Below, in pieces: positions 27,532-38,671 of a DNA stretch of 64,000 bases (within the stretch, counting starts at the first letter, position 1; each line of letters opens with the position of its first letter). Source of the stretch: Ancylobacter lacus (lineage in GTDB: Bacteria > Pseudomonadota > Alphaproteobacteria > Rhizobiales > Xanthobacteraceae). The translations under genes were made by a program, and so were the position numbers. Under the pieces are notes generated by a model. It was not told the DNA's origin and made no database searches. It saw only the letters and a list, made by a program, of their open reading frames with translations. Location of the stretch: assembly GCF_018390635.1 (NCBI RefSeq), contig NZ_JAHBGE010000057.1, positions 81,347-145,346 on the forward strand, given 5' to 3'.

Positions 27532-28305
27532 ATGGCGCATTGGGTCCGCTTCAAGCGCGCGGGCGTTGCCGAATTCGGCACGCTCGACGGCGCGACCATT
27601 TCCGTGCATTCCGGCGACATGTTCGGCGCGGCGCAGCCCACGGGTGAAACCGTGGCGCTCGCCGATGTCGAGCTGCTCGCCCCCACCGAGCCGACCAAGA
27701 TCATCGCGCTGTGGAACAATTTCCACGCCCTGGCGGCGAAACTGAACTCGCCGGTCCCGGCAGATCCGCTCTATCTGCTGAAGGCCGGCTCCTGTGTGAC
27801 CACGCCCGGCGCCACCGTGCGCCGGCCCGTCTCCTATGACGGGAAGATCGTGTATGAGGGCGAGCTCGGCATCGTCATCGGCAAGGCCGCCACCAACGTG
27901 TCCGAGGAAGACGCCACCGCGCACATCTTCGGCTACACCTGCGTGAACGACATCACCGCCGCGGACATCATCAACAAGGACGCCACCTTCGCCCAGTGGG
28001 TCCGCGCCAAGAGCTTCGACGGCTTCGGACCGTTCGGCCCGGCGATCGCCACCGACGTCGATCCCGCGACCCTGGTGGTGCGCACCGTGCTGAATGGCGA
28101 CGAGCGCCAGCGCTACCCCATCAGCGACATGGTGTTCTCCCCCGCCCAGCTCGTCAGCCGCATCTCGCACGACATGACGCTGCTGCCGGGTGATGTCATC
28201 TGCTGCGGCACCTCGCTGGGCGTCGGCACCATGAAGGCGCCGAGCAACGCGGTCGACATCGTCATCGACGGCATCGGAACGCTCAGCAACACTTTCGTGC
28301 AGTAG
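27532..28305 (+). CDS. Fumarylacetoacetate hydrolase family protein
   Basis: 257-residue FAH-superfamily protein. PTKIIALWNNFHALAAKLN replaces the usual VGxNYxxH with a divergent sequence, while the metal site YEGELGIVIGKAA and the C-terminal LLPGDVICCGTSLGVGTMK are retained. The gene begins 11 bases after panE2 with no strong ribosome-binding site, so translation is probably coupled. A hydrolase or decarboxylase acting on a 2-oxo acid such as oxaloacetate would fit the setting, since some FAH proteins are oxaloacetate decarboxylases, but this is inference. It is unlike the FAH protein at the left edge of the window. Confidence 0.75.
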   Translation: MAHWVRFKRAGVAEFGTLDGATISVHSGDMFGAAQPTGETVALADVELLAPTEPTKIIALWNNFHALAAKLNSPVPADPLYLLKAGSCVTTPGATVRRPVSYDGKIVYEGELGIVIGKAATNVSEEDATAHIFGYTCVNDITAADIINKDATFAQWVRAKSFDGFGPFGPAIATDVDPATLVVRTVLNGDERQRYPISDMVFSPAQLVSRISHDMTLLPGDVICCGTSLGVGTMKAPSNAVDIVIDGIGTLSNTFVQ

Positions 28306-28419
28306 CGCCAGCGCCGGCCGCCGGGCTAAAAGGGGCGGCGCGCTGAATGGAACATGGTGCGTCGCGCGGCGCGGGACTTGCTTGTCCTCGCGGTCGCCGG
28401 CGTCGGAGGAGCGGGTTGA

Positions 28420-29618
<1,199 letters not shown>

Positions 29619-29619
<1 letters not shown>

Positions 29620-30515
29620 TGTCGGTTCTGATCAATAAAGGCACCCGGATCATCACCCAGGGTTTCACCGGCAAGAACGGCACCTTCCACTCCGAGCAGG
29701 CGATCGCCTATGGCTCGAACGTGGTCGGCGGCACCTCGCCCGGCAAGGGCGGCTCGACCCATCTCGGCCTTCCGGTGTTCGACACCGTGGCGGAAGCCCG
29801 GGAGAAGACCGGCGCCGACGCCTCGGTGATCTATGTTCCGCCGCCGGGCGCGGCCGACGCCATCTGCGAGGCGATCGCCGCCGAGATTCCGCTCATCGTC
29901 TGCATCACCGAGGGCATTCCGGTGCTCGACATGGTGAAGGTGAAGCGCGCCCTGGACGGCTCCAAGTCGCGTCTGGTCGGGCCGAACTGCCCCGGCATCG
30001 TCACCGCCGGCGAGTCGAAGATCGGCATCATGCCGACCAACATTTTCAGCCGCGGCTCGGTGGGCGTGGTGTCGCGCTCGGGCACCCTCACCTATGAGGC
30101 GGTGTTCCAGACCACCCAGGAAGGCCTCGGCCAGACCACCGCGGTCGGCATCGGCGGCGATCCGGTGAAGGGCACCGAGTTCATCGACGTGCTGGAGATG
30201 TTCCTGGCGGACGACGCCACCGAGTCGATCGTGATGATCGGCGAGATCGGCGGCTCGGCCGAGGAAGATGCCGCGCAGTTCCTGCTCGACGAGGCCAAGC
30301 GCGGCCGCAAGAAGCCCACCGTCGGCTTCATCGCCGGCCGCACCGCGCCTCCCGGCCGCCGCATGGGCCATGCCGGCGCCATCATCTCCGGGGGCAAGGG
30401 CGGCGCCGAGGACAAGATCGAGGCGATGCGCGCTGCCGGCATCTCGGTCTCGCCCTCCCCGGCCCGCCTCGGCAAGACCCTGATCGAGCTGCTGCAGGGC
30501 AAGGCCGCGGCCTGA
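29619..30515 (+). CDS. sucD: Succinyl-CoA synthetase alpha subunit
   Basis: 298-residue alpha subunit, which binds CoA and carries the phosphorylated histidine. [20 protein letters not shown], the CoA-binding [37 protein letters not shown] and the active-site His in [20 protein letters not shown] are all canonical SucD. Its ATG shares one base with the sucC stop (TGATG), so the subunits are translationally coupled. A strong T-tailed terminator follows, closing the plus-strand part of the oxalate island. Confidence 0.94.
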
Positions 30516-30541
30516 TCCTGCGCACCCGCGCCGATCCCTAG

Positions 30542-30572
30542 ACACCCCGCGCCACCCGGCGCGGGGTGTTTT
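30542..30572 (+). terminator. Rho-independent terminator of sucCD
   Basis: Perfect 12-base arms ACACCCCGCGCC and GGCGCGGGGTGT with an ACCC loop and TTT tail, 26 bases after the sucD stop. Confidence 0.88.
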
Positions 30573-30639
30573 GATTCAGGCGTGCCGCTTCATCGCTGCC
30601 AGGGACGGGAGACAGGCTCCCTCGCTGCGATGCAGCATT

Positions 30640-30768
30640 TCAGATCGGGAACGTCTCGGGCGGCAGGGCGAAGCTTTCCATGTCGCTCAGCGTATGGACG
30701 ATGATCATCGTCATCCACGCGTGTGCGACGATCAGCGCCGGCAGAACGGGAAAAACAGACTGGATCAT
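30640..30768 (-). CDS. Small hydrophobic protein (42 aa), unannotated
   Basis: A 42-codon frame beginning MIQSVFPVLPALIVAHAW and containing one uninterrupted hydrophobic span of about 21 residues (positions 3-25), then an acidic/polar tail ending ALPPETFPI. This predicts a single-pass membrane peptide. The start codon has only GGAA about 8 bases upstream. A longer frame reaching 30885 would run through the operator dyad and is unlikely. The 30828 dyad lies 60 bases upstream in the right orientation, and nothing else in the gap could be its target. I recognise no family. The reading frame is short and could be chance; confidence is therefore modest. Confidence 0.4.
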   Translation of the reverse strand: MIQSVFPVLPALIVAHAWMTMIIVHTLSDMESFALPPETFPI

Positions 30769-30827
30769 GGTGATATTCCGGATGTAGCTTGCTATTGCGG
30801 CGCAGCATACCGGAATGCCGCCTTTCT

Positions 30828-30842
30828 GGTATACGATATACC
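30828..30842. promoter_or_regulatory. Candidate GntR operator, small ORF
   Basis: GGTATACGATATACC has 6-base perfect arms and an additional half-site ATACC at 30845-30849. The first 12 bases with flank, CTGGTATACGAT, are repeated before gntR1. The surrounding sequence is AT-rich compared with the window. Confidence 0.6.
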
Positions 30843-30992
30843 TGATACCAGCCCTGCGCAGAGCGCATGCCCTCCGAAGGCCCACGGCGACGGGGTTCTT
30901 TCACATCGGAACGCACGAGAGCGAACCCGCCCGATGCAGATCGGGCAGGCGCAACAGCCTCATCCCGCCATCCGGCGGGGCGGGCTTAAGTC

Positions 30993-33299
30993 TCAGGGAG
31001 CCGGCGCGGGCGCGGGCGCGGCTGCGCCGTCGGCGGGCTGGCCGGCCGGCCGGGAGGTCTGCTGAGGAATCGGCAGGCCCCAGGCACTGAAGGCTTCGCG
31101 GAAGGCGGAATCCCCGGTCGGCCCCTTCTCCAGCGCCAGAATGCCCCGGCGGCCATTGCTGAACACCAGCGGAATATCGAGCCAGTTGCGGGTGATGAGC
31201 AGGGCGAGGTTGCGCTGCCGCTCATTGTTCAGCGCGGAAAGGCCGACAAGGAAGAAGCCCGGCGTCACCCGCACCGCGAGGCCGGTGAGCGGCACGCCCT
31301 GCGCGCCCTCCGTCGGCTTGGCCCGCACGCCGGGCACATTCGCGACGGTGCCCAGGTCGAAGTCAGCGGGAAGATCGAAGCGCAGCTCGATGATGTGCGA
31401 CGCCGGCAGGGTCTGGTCCTGGTTGCGGCGCAGGTTCATGTCGACCTTGATTTGCCGGTCGGGAATTTCCACCACCGCACGGATGCCGATATCGGGACCG
31501 TTGCCGTTGCCGGCATCGAAGCTTTCGGTCGACCACACCACCGTGCCGACAAACTGCTGGAGCCCCTGCTGGCCGCCGCCGGCGTTCTCCTCAAACAGCA
31601 CCGCCCGCTGGGCGTTGACCGGGATCGGGGTCGACGTGCTGCGCACCACGGGCGCCGCCGCCGGCTGCGCCGCCGCCGGGGCGGGGGTCTCTGCGGCGGC
31701 TTCCGGGGCCGGGGCGGCCGGCGACTGGCTGACCCGGTCGGTGGATTTTGCCGGCGCCTGACCCTCGGCCGCCTGATCGTGAGAGGGGGCCGGGGCGGGA
31801 GCAACCGCCTGCGAGGTTCCGCTCCGAAGATCGCCGATCCAGCCGATCACCTTCTCGCGCTGGCTGAAGCCAAGGGCGACGCCGCCACCGAGAAGCGCGA
31901 GGACGAGCAGCACCACCACCAGCCGGCCCCAGCGGCGGGGCTGCGCCGGCGCCACGTCGGGCTCCGTCACTTCCCAGTCGAGTTCCGGCCGCCCGACCCG
32001 GGCCTCGGCATCGAGGCTCTCCATGTCGAAGCCGTCGCGCGGCTCCGGCTCGAGCGAAGGCGGATCGGCGAAAACGAGATCGGGCTGATAGCCCTGGCGA
32101 CCGTCGCGCAGGTCCGGGAAGGCATCGTCGGCCGGCCGCGCTTCGGCGACCGGCTCGCGCGACGTCGCCGTGGCGCGGCGCAGCAGGCCACCGAGCGGCA
32201 GAGACCGACCGCCTGAAGCAGGCCGCTCCGCCGGGGCCGCCGGCGGCTCGACGTTCCGGGCCAGCGGCGGCATGGAAGGCGCCGGCGAGGGGGCGGCCGT
32301 GGGTGCCGTCACCGTGAAGGGGGGCGGCGGCACCGCCACCGGGGGCACGTTGGCCGGCTCATCGGTGGCCACGGCCGACGACGGGAGATCGACGGGCGGC
32401 GCGCCCGCGCCCGGCCAGGCGGCCGCCGGTGCATCCACCACGGGCGCTTCGACGCGGGGCGGTTCGAGACGCAAGGCCTCGTCGCGGCGGCCGTCGAGCG
32501 TCGGCTCCGCACGCGGCGTGTTCACCCGCACGGCATTGCCGCGCGACCAGAACGGCACGCGCGGCGCCGGGGCGGCAGAAATCGGCGCGTCAGGAATCGG
32601 CGCGGCAGGCGTCGGTTCGGCCACGGCCGGTTCCGGCTGCTCCGAAGCGGCGGCCGGAACTTCGGCGGGCGGAGCGTCGGGCACGGCGGGTTCGACAATG
32701 CCGGGCTCCGCCGCCACGGGGGCGGGCACGTCGGGCGGCGGCAGGTCGGCCGGGGGCACATCGGCGGCCACAGGCGGGCGGGCCGGCCGTTCCACAGGCC
32801 GCACGTCCACAGGCGCGGGCGCCGGCTCGGGCGGGCGCGCGAGCGGCGCGCGAACCGGGTCAGCCGCCTCGCGCGGCGGGGCGGCAAGCGTCGCCGGCAG
32901 CTCCAGCCGTACCCGCTCGGCAAAGGAGCGCGGTGCCGGACGCTCCGGCAGCCGGTCGCCGATCCGCGACGGTGCAGCCGCAGGCGGCGGCGCGGCGGAG
33001 GTCGGCGGCGCAACCGGGGGCGGCGGCGTCACCGTAAAGGAGGGCGGCGGCTCCGGCGGCGGCACGATATCGGCGAAGGGATCGTCCGACCCCAGATACT
33101 CCAGCTCGATGCGGCTGATGGCGACCTCAAGCGCGGACCGCTCGCGCTCGATGTCGACTTCCGGCAGCGGGGGCTCGACACCGCGCAATTGGGCGAGCAG
33201 CGCCCGGCGGGCCCGCTCATAAACGTTGCCGCGGGACCGCGCGGTGTTTGCGGGCAGACCGGCAACGGCTCGCGCCAGCAACGGATAATAGTCAGCCAT
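30993..33299 (-). CDS. Proline/alanine-rich single-pass membrane protein
   Basis: 768-residue protein of unknown function. Residues 1-70 form a conserved-looking helical head (YYPLLARAVAGLPANTARSR, then ERARRALLAQLRGVE). Residues about 75-440 are Pro/Ala/Val/Glu-rich low complexity. One transmembrane helix follows (RLVVVLLVLALLGGGVALGF, about 480-500), then another disordered stretch. A globular C-terminal domain (about 570-740) has FEENAGGGQQGLQQFVGTVV, IRAVVEIPDRQIKVDMNLRR and FFLVGLSALNNERQRNLALL, probably extracytoplasmic or membrane-distal. Similar hypothetical proteins next to purA occur in related bacteria as far as I recall. The layout (cytoplasmic head, TM, outer domain) suggests an envelope-spanning scaffold; this is inference. 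Confidence 0.75.
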   Translation of the reverse strand: MADYYPLLARAVAGLPANTARSRGNVYERARRALLAQLRGVEPPLPEVDIERERSALEVAISRIELEYLGSDDPFADIVPPPEPPPSFTVTPPPPVAPPTSAAPPPAAAPSRIGDRLPERPAPRSFAERVRLELPATLAAPPREAADPVRAPLARPPEPAPAPVDVRPVERPARPPVAADVPPADLPPPDVPAPVAAEPGIVEPAVPDAPPAEVPAAASEQPEPAVAEPTPAAPIPDAPISAAPAPRVPFWSRGNAVRVNTPRAEPTLDGRRDEALRLEPPRVEAPVVDAPAAAWPGAGAPPVDLPSSAVATDEPANVPPVAVPPPPFTVTAPTAAPSPAPSMPPLARNVEPPAAPAERPASGGRSLPLGGLLRRATATSREPVAEARPADDAFPDLRDGRQGYQPDLVFADPPSLEPEPRDGFDMESLDAEARVGRPELDWEVTEPDVAPAQPRRWGRLVVVLLVLALLGGGVALGFSQREKVIGWIGDLRSGTSQAVAPAPAPSHDQAAEGQAPAKSTDRVSQSPAAPAPEAAAETPAPAAAQPAAAPVVRSTSTPIPVNAQRAVLFEENAGGGQQGLQQFVGTVVWSTESFDAGNGNGPDIGIRAVVEIPDRQIKVDMNLRRNQDQTLPASHIIELRFDLPADFDLGTVANVPGVRAKPTEGAQGVPLTGLAVRVTPGFFLVGLSALNNERQRNLALLITRNWLDIPLVFSNGRRGILALEKGPTGDSAFREAFSAWGLPIPQQTSRPAGQPADGAAAPAPAPAP

Positions 33300-33346
33300 C
33301 TCGCTTCGGGATCACCAGGCACCGGAGGCAAAACGCCCCCGGAACC

Positions 33347-34642
<1,296 letters not shown>

Positions 34643-34709
34643 GAGCACCGCTCCTGATATGCCATGCACCCGCCGGCATCCCGTGGGGGACGATCCGACG
34701 CAGAAGAAA

Positions 34710-34733
34710 CCCCGGCGAAGCTATCCACCGGGG
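34710..34733 (-). terminator. Hairpin with T-rich tail upstream of purA
   Basis: CCCCGG and CCGGGG pair around a 12-base loop, followed on the minus strand by GTTTCTTCTG. It is upstream of purA on the same strand with no gene before it, so it may be an attenuator or chance. The rest of the 358-base gap 34643-35000 holds no recognisable gene. Confidence 0.3.
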
Positions 34734-35000
34734 GCTGCCACCTCTTAAGGGATCGTTACAGGCGAGGCAAGAAAACTCCGGCCGCGGCCACAGGGTCCGG
34801 CCGCCATGCGACGTTTGCACGCCCCGGGCAGGGCCGGGCACGCGGAGCCGGCACGGCGCGGGTCGCGCAACCCCCGGGGCCAGACCGGCAGGCTCCCGCC
34901 GGAGCCGCAGCACAGTCCTTCCATTCCCGCACGGCGCGTCGTCTTGCGGGGCGGGCCGGATTGCCCGACATCTGACGCAGCCAGTCTTCGGGAGTCCGCC

Positions 35001-35879
35001 ATGACCGTTTCCGCCGCCGCCACCCTGCCGCTGCTGCCGGACGCGCTGCGCCTCGGCGCCGTCCGCCTGCGGGTGCGCGAGGGCGAGCGCTCGCTCGCCT
35101 TCTACCGCGACATCGTCGGGCTGACGCCGCAGCCGGCGAAGGGCGACGGGCTGTTCCGGCTCGGTACCGGCGGCGAAACGCTGATCGAGCTGGAGGTGGT
35201 GCCCGGCGCTCCGCCCCGCCCCCCGCACACCACCGGCCTGTTTCATGTCGCCATACTGGTGCCCGACCGGGCGGCCCTCGCCATCGTGCTGCGCCGGCTG
35301 ATCGAGCGCGGCGTGCCGATCGGCGCCTCGGACCATCTCGTCAGCGAGGCGCTCTATCTCGACGATCCCGACGGCAACGGCATCGAGATCTACCGCGACC
35401 GGCCCCGCAGCGAGTGGCGGTGGAACGGCGGCACCGTCGCCATGGCGACCGAGCAGCTCGACGGGCGCGGCGTGATGTCGGCCCTGCCGCTGGGCGTGGC
35501 GGTGGAAACCCCGATGCCGGCCGGGACCGTCGTCGGCCATGTCCATCTTCAGGTCGGCAATCTGGAGGCGGCCCGCCGGTTCTACGTCGACACGCTGGGT
35601 CTTGCGATCACGACGGCGTCCTATCCCGGCGCGCTGTTCGTTTCCGCCGGCGGCTATCACCATCATCTCGGGCTCAATGTCTGGCGCAGCCGCGGCGCCG
35701 GGCCGGCCGCGGCGGGCTCGACCGGCCTCGTGCATTACGAGATGCGGCTGCCGACGCCGGCCGATGTCGCGGCGGTGGCGGCGCGGCTGACGGCGGCGGG
35801 GGCGCCCGTGGAGCCGGTGCCCGGCGGCATCGCGACCGCCGACACGTGGGGAACGACCGTGCGGGTGCTGGCGGGGTGA
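35001..35879 (+). CDS. VOC-family dioxygenase/glyoxalase-like protein
   Basis: 292-residue two-module vicinal oxygen chelate protein of the CatE type (catechol-2,3-dioxygenase-like). Module 1 (about 15-130) has LRVREGERSLAFYRDIVGL, TTGLFHVAILVPDR and YLDDPDGNGIEIYRDRP. Module 2 (about 170-290) has VVGHVHLQVGNLEAARRFYV and SAGGYHHHLGLNVWRS. The His and Glu positions expected for a metal centre are present. GGGAG sits 7 bases before the ATG. Substrate unknown. The TPR gene follows after 72 bases on the same strand. Confidence 0.82.
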   Translation: MTVSAAATLPLLPDALRLGAVRLRVREGERSLAFYRDIVGLTPQPAKGDGLFRLGTGGETLIELEVVPGAPPRPPHTTGLFHVAILVPDRAALAIVLRRLIERGVPIGASDHLVSEALYLDDPDGNGIEIYRDRPRSEWRWNGGTVAMATEQLDGRGVMSALPLGVAVETPMPAGTVVGHVHLQVGNLEAARRFYVDTLGLAITTASYPGALFVSAGGYHHHLGLNVWRSRGAGPAAAGSTGLVHYEMRLPTPADVAAVAARLTAAGAPVEPVPGGIATADTWGTTVRVLAG

Positions 35880-35951
35880 GGCCCACGGGCAGGCGGGTTC
35901 CCGCTTGAGTTGATGCAGCCGTCCGGTACCTTCGCACGTGGCGGAGGTGCG

Positions 35952-38609
35952 ATGGACTGGCTGGAAAAACTGGTGGATCTGGGCCTTGGCGGGCTGCCCG
36001 GCGCGGCGCTGGCGGTTGTACCTGCGGATGTCAAGGCACGCTGGCGGGACCGGCTGGCGCTCCACGATCCGCTGCGGCAGGTTTCCGCCAATCACGACCT
36101 GCTGCGCGCCACGCGGCTGGCCTGGACCACGGCGGCCAACGACATTCTCGTCGTCGTCCGGCGCGATCTGACGACGCCGGACCGGCGGCTTGAAGCCCTC
36201 CGCTCCGAAGGCACCCTTGCGGCGATCGCCGCGGCGCTGCGCGAGGTCCGGCGCGAGGCTCTGGAGCGCGACCGGGTTCCCGGTGCCTCGCCGATCGACC
36301 GGCATGTCGAGAGCATCGTCGATGGCGTGCCGGAGCGGGTGGCGCCCGGCGCCCATGCCGGGCGGGGCGACGGGCTGACGGACGGCTTCACCGTCGTGCT
36401 CGCGGAACTCGCGAGCTGCGAGGCCGGCGCCGTTCCCGAGGACTTTCGTCATGTCGCCGAGCAGGGGCTGCCGGTGGAAGGCGGCGCACCGCGCCGCTTC
36501 GGCGAACTGGTGTTCGCCGCCTTTGCCGAGCTGATCAAGAGCCCCACCGCCTACCCGGAAGCGCGCGAAGCCTTCCACATCGCCATGGACAAGGTGGCCC
36601 GCGACCTCGCCGAGGCGACGCTGGACGCTGTGCGCGGCATCGACGCCAGGCTCGATGCGCAGCTCGCCGCGCTCGACGCGCTCACCGTGTTCCGCACGGG
36701 GGCGGAGCACCATCTGGCGCTGCTGCCGCGCATCGCCGAGGACACGGCCGCGACGCGGCAGGGCGTCGAGCGCATCGAAGGCCGTCTCGATACGATGCCG
36801 AGCCAGATCGTGGCCGAGCTGATGGCGGAACTCGACCGGCGCGGCGAAGCCAGGGCCGCCGAGCAGGCTGGCCTGCAGCGGCAGGCTGTCATCGCCCTCG
36901 CCCGGCGCAACAGCGCCAATGTCGACGATTTCGACCAGGCCCTGCGGGAACTGGAACGGGCGGTCGTCATCGCCATCGAGGCCGGCGCGACGCCCGCCCG
37001 CGCCGGCAATCTCGACGCGTTCGTCGGGCAGGAGCTGGCACGGGTGGCCGAACTCTCCAATGCCGGCCGGTTCGACGACGCCGCCGCCGAAGCCGAGCGT
37101 GCCATTGCGCGCTGGGAACGCGAGGAAGAGGAGCGCCGCAAGCGCGCGCTGGCGGACGGGCTGGCCCTGCTCGAGGCCGGCATCCGGCAGGACCTGCTGC
37201 GCCGCGACGCCCAGGCCGCCGCCGCCAAGATCGCGCGTCGGGTGGAGCTTGAGGTGGCGGATCGCGCGGGGTTGTTCCAGCGGCTACGCGCGGTGGGGGG
37301 CGAATGGTTTGTGTGGGGGCGCGACGGGGGGCTGAATCTCGATCTTGAGGTGTCCATAGAGCTCGCGCGCATCGCCTTCGAAGTGGCCGGCGACGCCGAC
37401 GAGCGGGGCGTGGGGTTGAACGAGCTTGGCACTGCGCTCAGCATCCTTGGCGAGCGCGAAACCGGCACGGAACGTCTCGTCGAGGCCATCGTCACCTATC
37501 GCGCCGCGCTGGAGGAATTCACCCGCGAGCGCGTGCCACTCGACTGGGCGGCAACGCAGAACAATCTCGGCAATGCATACCGCCTTCTCGGCGAGCGCGA
37601 GACCGGCACGGAACGTCTCGAACAGGCAATCGTCGCCTATCGCGCCGCGCTGGAGGAACGGACGTGCGAGCGCGTGCCACTCGACTGGGCGATGACGCAG
37701 ACCAATCTCGGCGCTGCGCTCTCTGCCCTCGGCAAGCGCGAAACCGGCACGGAAAGTCTCGAACAGGCCATCACCGCCTATCGCGCCGCGCTGGAGGAAT
37801 GGACGCGCGAGCGCGTGCCATTCCAATGGGCGACGGCGCAGAACAATCTCGGCAACGCGCTCTCTGACATCGGGGAGCGAGAGGCCGGCACGGAACGTCT
37901 CGAACAGGCCATAGCCGCCTATCGCGCCGCGCTGGAGGAACGTACCCGCGAGCGCGTGCCGCTCGACTGGGCGATGACGCAGAACAATCTCGGCAATGCG
38001 CTATCGATCCTCGGCGAACGCGAGGACAGTACTGAACGTCTGGAACAGGCCGTCGCCGCCTGTCGCGCCGCGCTGGAGGAGTGGACCCAGGAGCGTATGC
38101 CACTCAAATGGGCGATGACGCAAAATAATCTCGGCGCTGCGCTCCGAGCTCTCGGCGAGCGCGAGACCGGCACGGAACGCCTCAAGCAGGCCCTCGCCGC
38201 CTATCGCGCCGCGCTGGAGGAATGGACGCGCGAGCGCGTGCCACTCGATTGGGCGATGACGCAACACAATCTCGGCAATGCGCTTCGGGTCCTCGGCGAG
38301 CGCGAGGCCGGCGCGGAACGTCTCGAACAGGCCCTCGCCGCCTATCGCGCCGCGTTAGAGGAGCGCACTCCCGACCGCGTGCCGCTTGATTGGGCGGTGA
38401 GCATCGGCAATCAGGGACGAACCATGGTGAAGCTTGCCGGGCGCACCGGCGACGCCGCCATGGCGGCTGACGCACTGTCGCAGATCGAGGCGGCCCATGC
38501 CCTGTGCCGCAACGTCGGCCACGACCCCTATGCCGATGTTTTTGCCTTCTATCTCCCCGAAGCCCGCGCCCTTGTCGAACGCCTCGGCCTGCGCCCCTCG
38601 GCCGATTGA
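35952..38609 (+). CDS. TPR-repeat protein with seven near-identical 47-residue repeats
   Basis: 885-residue protein, predicted soluble. Residues 1-280 are a helical N-terminal region of no family I recognise (DWLEKLVDLGLGGLPGAALA; LRATRLAWTTAANDILVVVR). Residues about 280-490 are charged and coiled-coil-like. From about 499 to 827 come seven copies of a 47-residue unit (GERETGTERLEQAI, YRAALEE, RERVPLDWA, TQNNLGNAL), a tetratricopeptide/kinesin-light-chain-like repeat common in Bradyrhizobium-type genomes. TPR superhelices bind protein partners. GGAGG precedes ATG 35952. Such arrays are sometimes the sensor part of NTPase or protease conflict proteins, but no P-loop, protease or nuclease motif is visible here. 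Confidence 0.85.
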   Translation: MDWLEKLVDLGLGGLPGAALAVVPADVKARWRDRLALHDPLRQVSANHDLLRATRLAWTTAANDILVVVRRDLTTPDRRLEALRSEGTLAAIAAALREVRREALERDRVPGASPIDRHVESIVDGVPERVAPGAHAGRGDGLTDGFTVVLAELASCEAGAVPEDFRHVAEQGLPVEGGAPRRFGELVFAAFAELIKSPTAYPEAREAFHIAMDKVARDLAEATLDAVRGIDARLDAQLAALDALTVFRTGAEHHLALLPRIAEDTAATRQGVERIEGRLDTMPSQIVAELMAELDRRGEARAAEQAGLQRQAVIALARRNSANVDDFDQALRELERAVVIAIEAGATPARAGNLDAFVGQELARVAELSNAGRFDDAAAEAERAIARWEREEEERRKRALADGLALLEAGIRQDLLRRDAQAAAAKIARRVELEVADRAGLFQRLRAVGGEWFVWGRDGGLNLDLEVSIELARIAFEVAGDADERGVGLNELGTALSILGERETGTERLVEAIVTYRAALEEFTRERVPLDWAATQNNLGNAYRLLGERETGTERLEQAIVAYRAALEERTCERVPLDWAMTQTNLGAALSALGKRETGTESLEQAITAYRAALEEWTRERVPFQWATAQNNLGNALSDIGEREAGTERLEQAIAAYRAALEERTRERVPLDWAMTQNNLGNALSILGEREDSTERLEQAVAACRAALEEWTQERMPLKWAMTQNNLGAALRALGERETGTERLKQALAAYRAALEEWTRERVPLDWAMTQHNLGNALRVLGEREAGAERLEQALAAYRAALEERTPDRVPLDWAVSIGNQGRTMVKLAGRTGDAAMAADALSQIEAAHALCRNVGHDPYADVFAFYLPEARALVERLGLRPSAD
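37446..38432 (+). repeat. Seven 141-bp tandem repeats inside the TPR gene
   Basis: Copies start at 37446, 37587, 37728, 37869, 38010, 38151 and 38292, exactly 141 bases apart, and remain very similar at DNA level (for example CGCGCCGCGCTGGAGGA recurs). The high identity suggests recent expansion and a potential for copy-number change by slippage or recombination. Confidence 0.9.
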
Positions 38610-38671
38610 CCCCGGCGGCCGGGGCGCCTAGACCCTGTGGCCGCGCGTCCTGCGCGGCTCCGGTCTTTCGC

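Noticed and set aside
30571..30985. Plus-strand small frames between sucD and the proline-rich gene
   Set aside because: They are antisense to the 42-residue frame or to the operator, lack ribosome-binding sites, and have shadow-like Arg/Pro/Ala composition.
37446..38432. Tandem repeats considered as a CRISPR or satellite array
   Set aside because: The 141-bp unit is in frame and encodes a regular TPR repeat; there are no short repeats with unique spacers.
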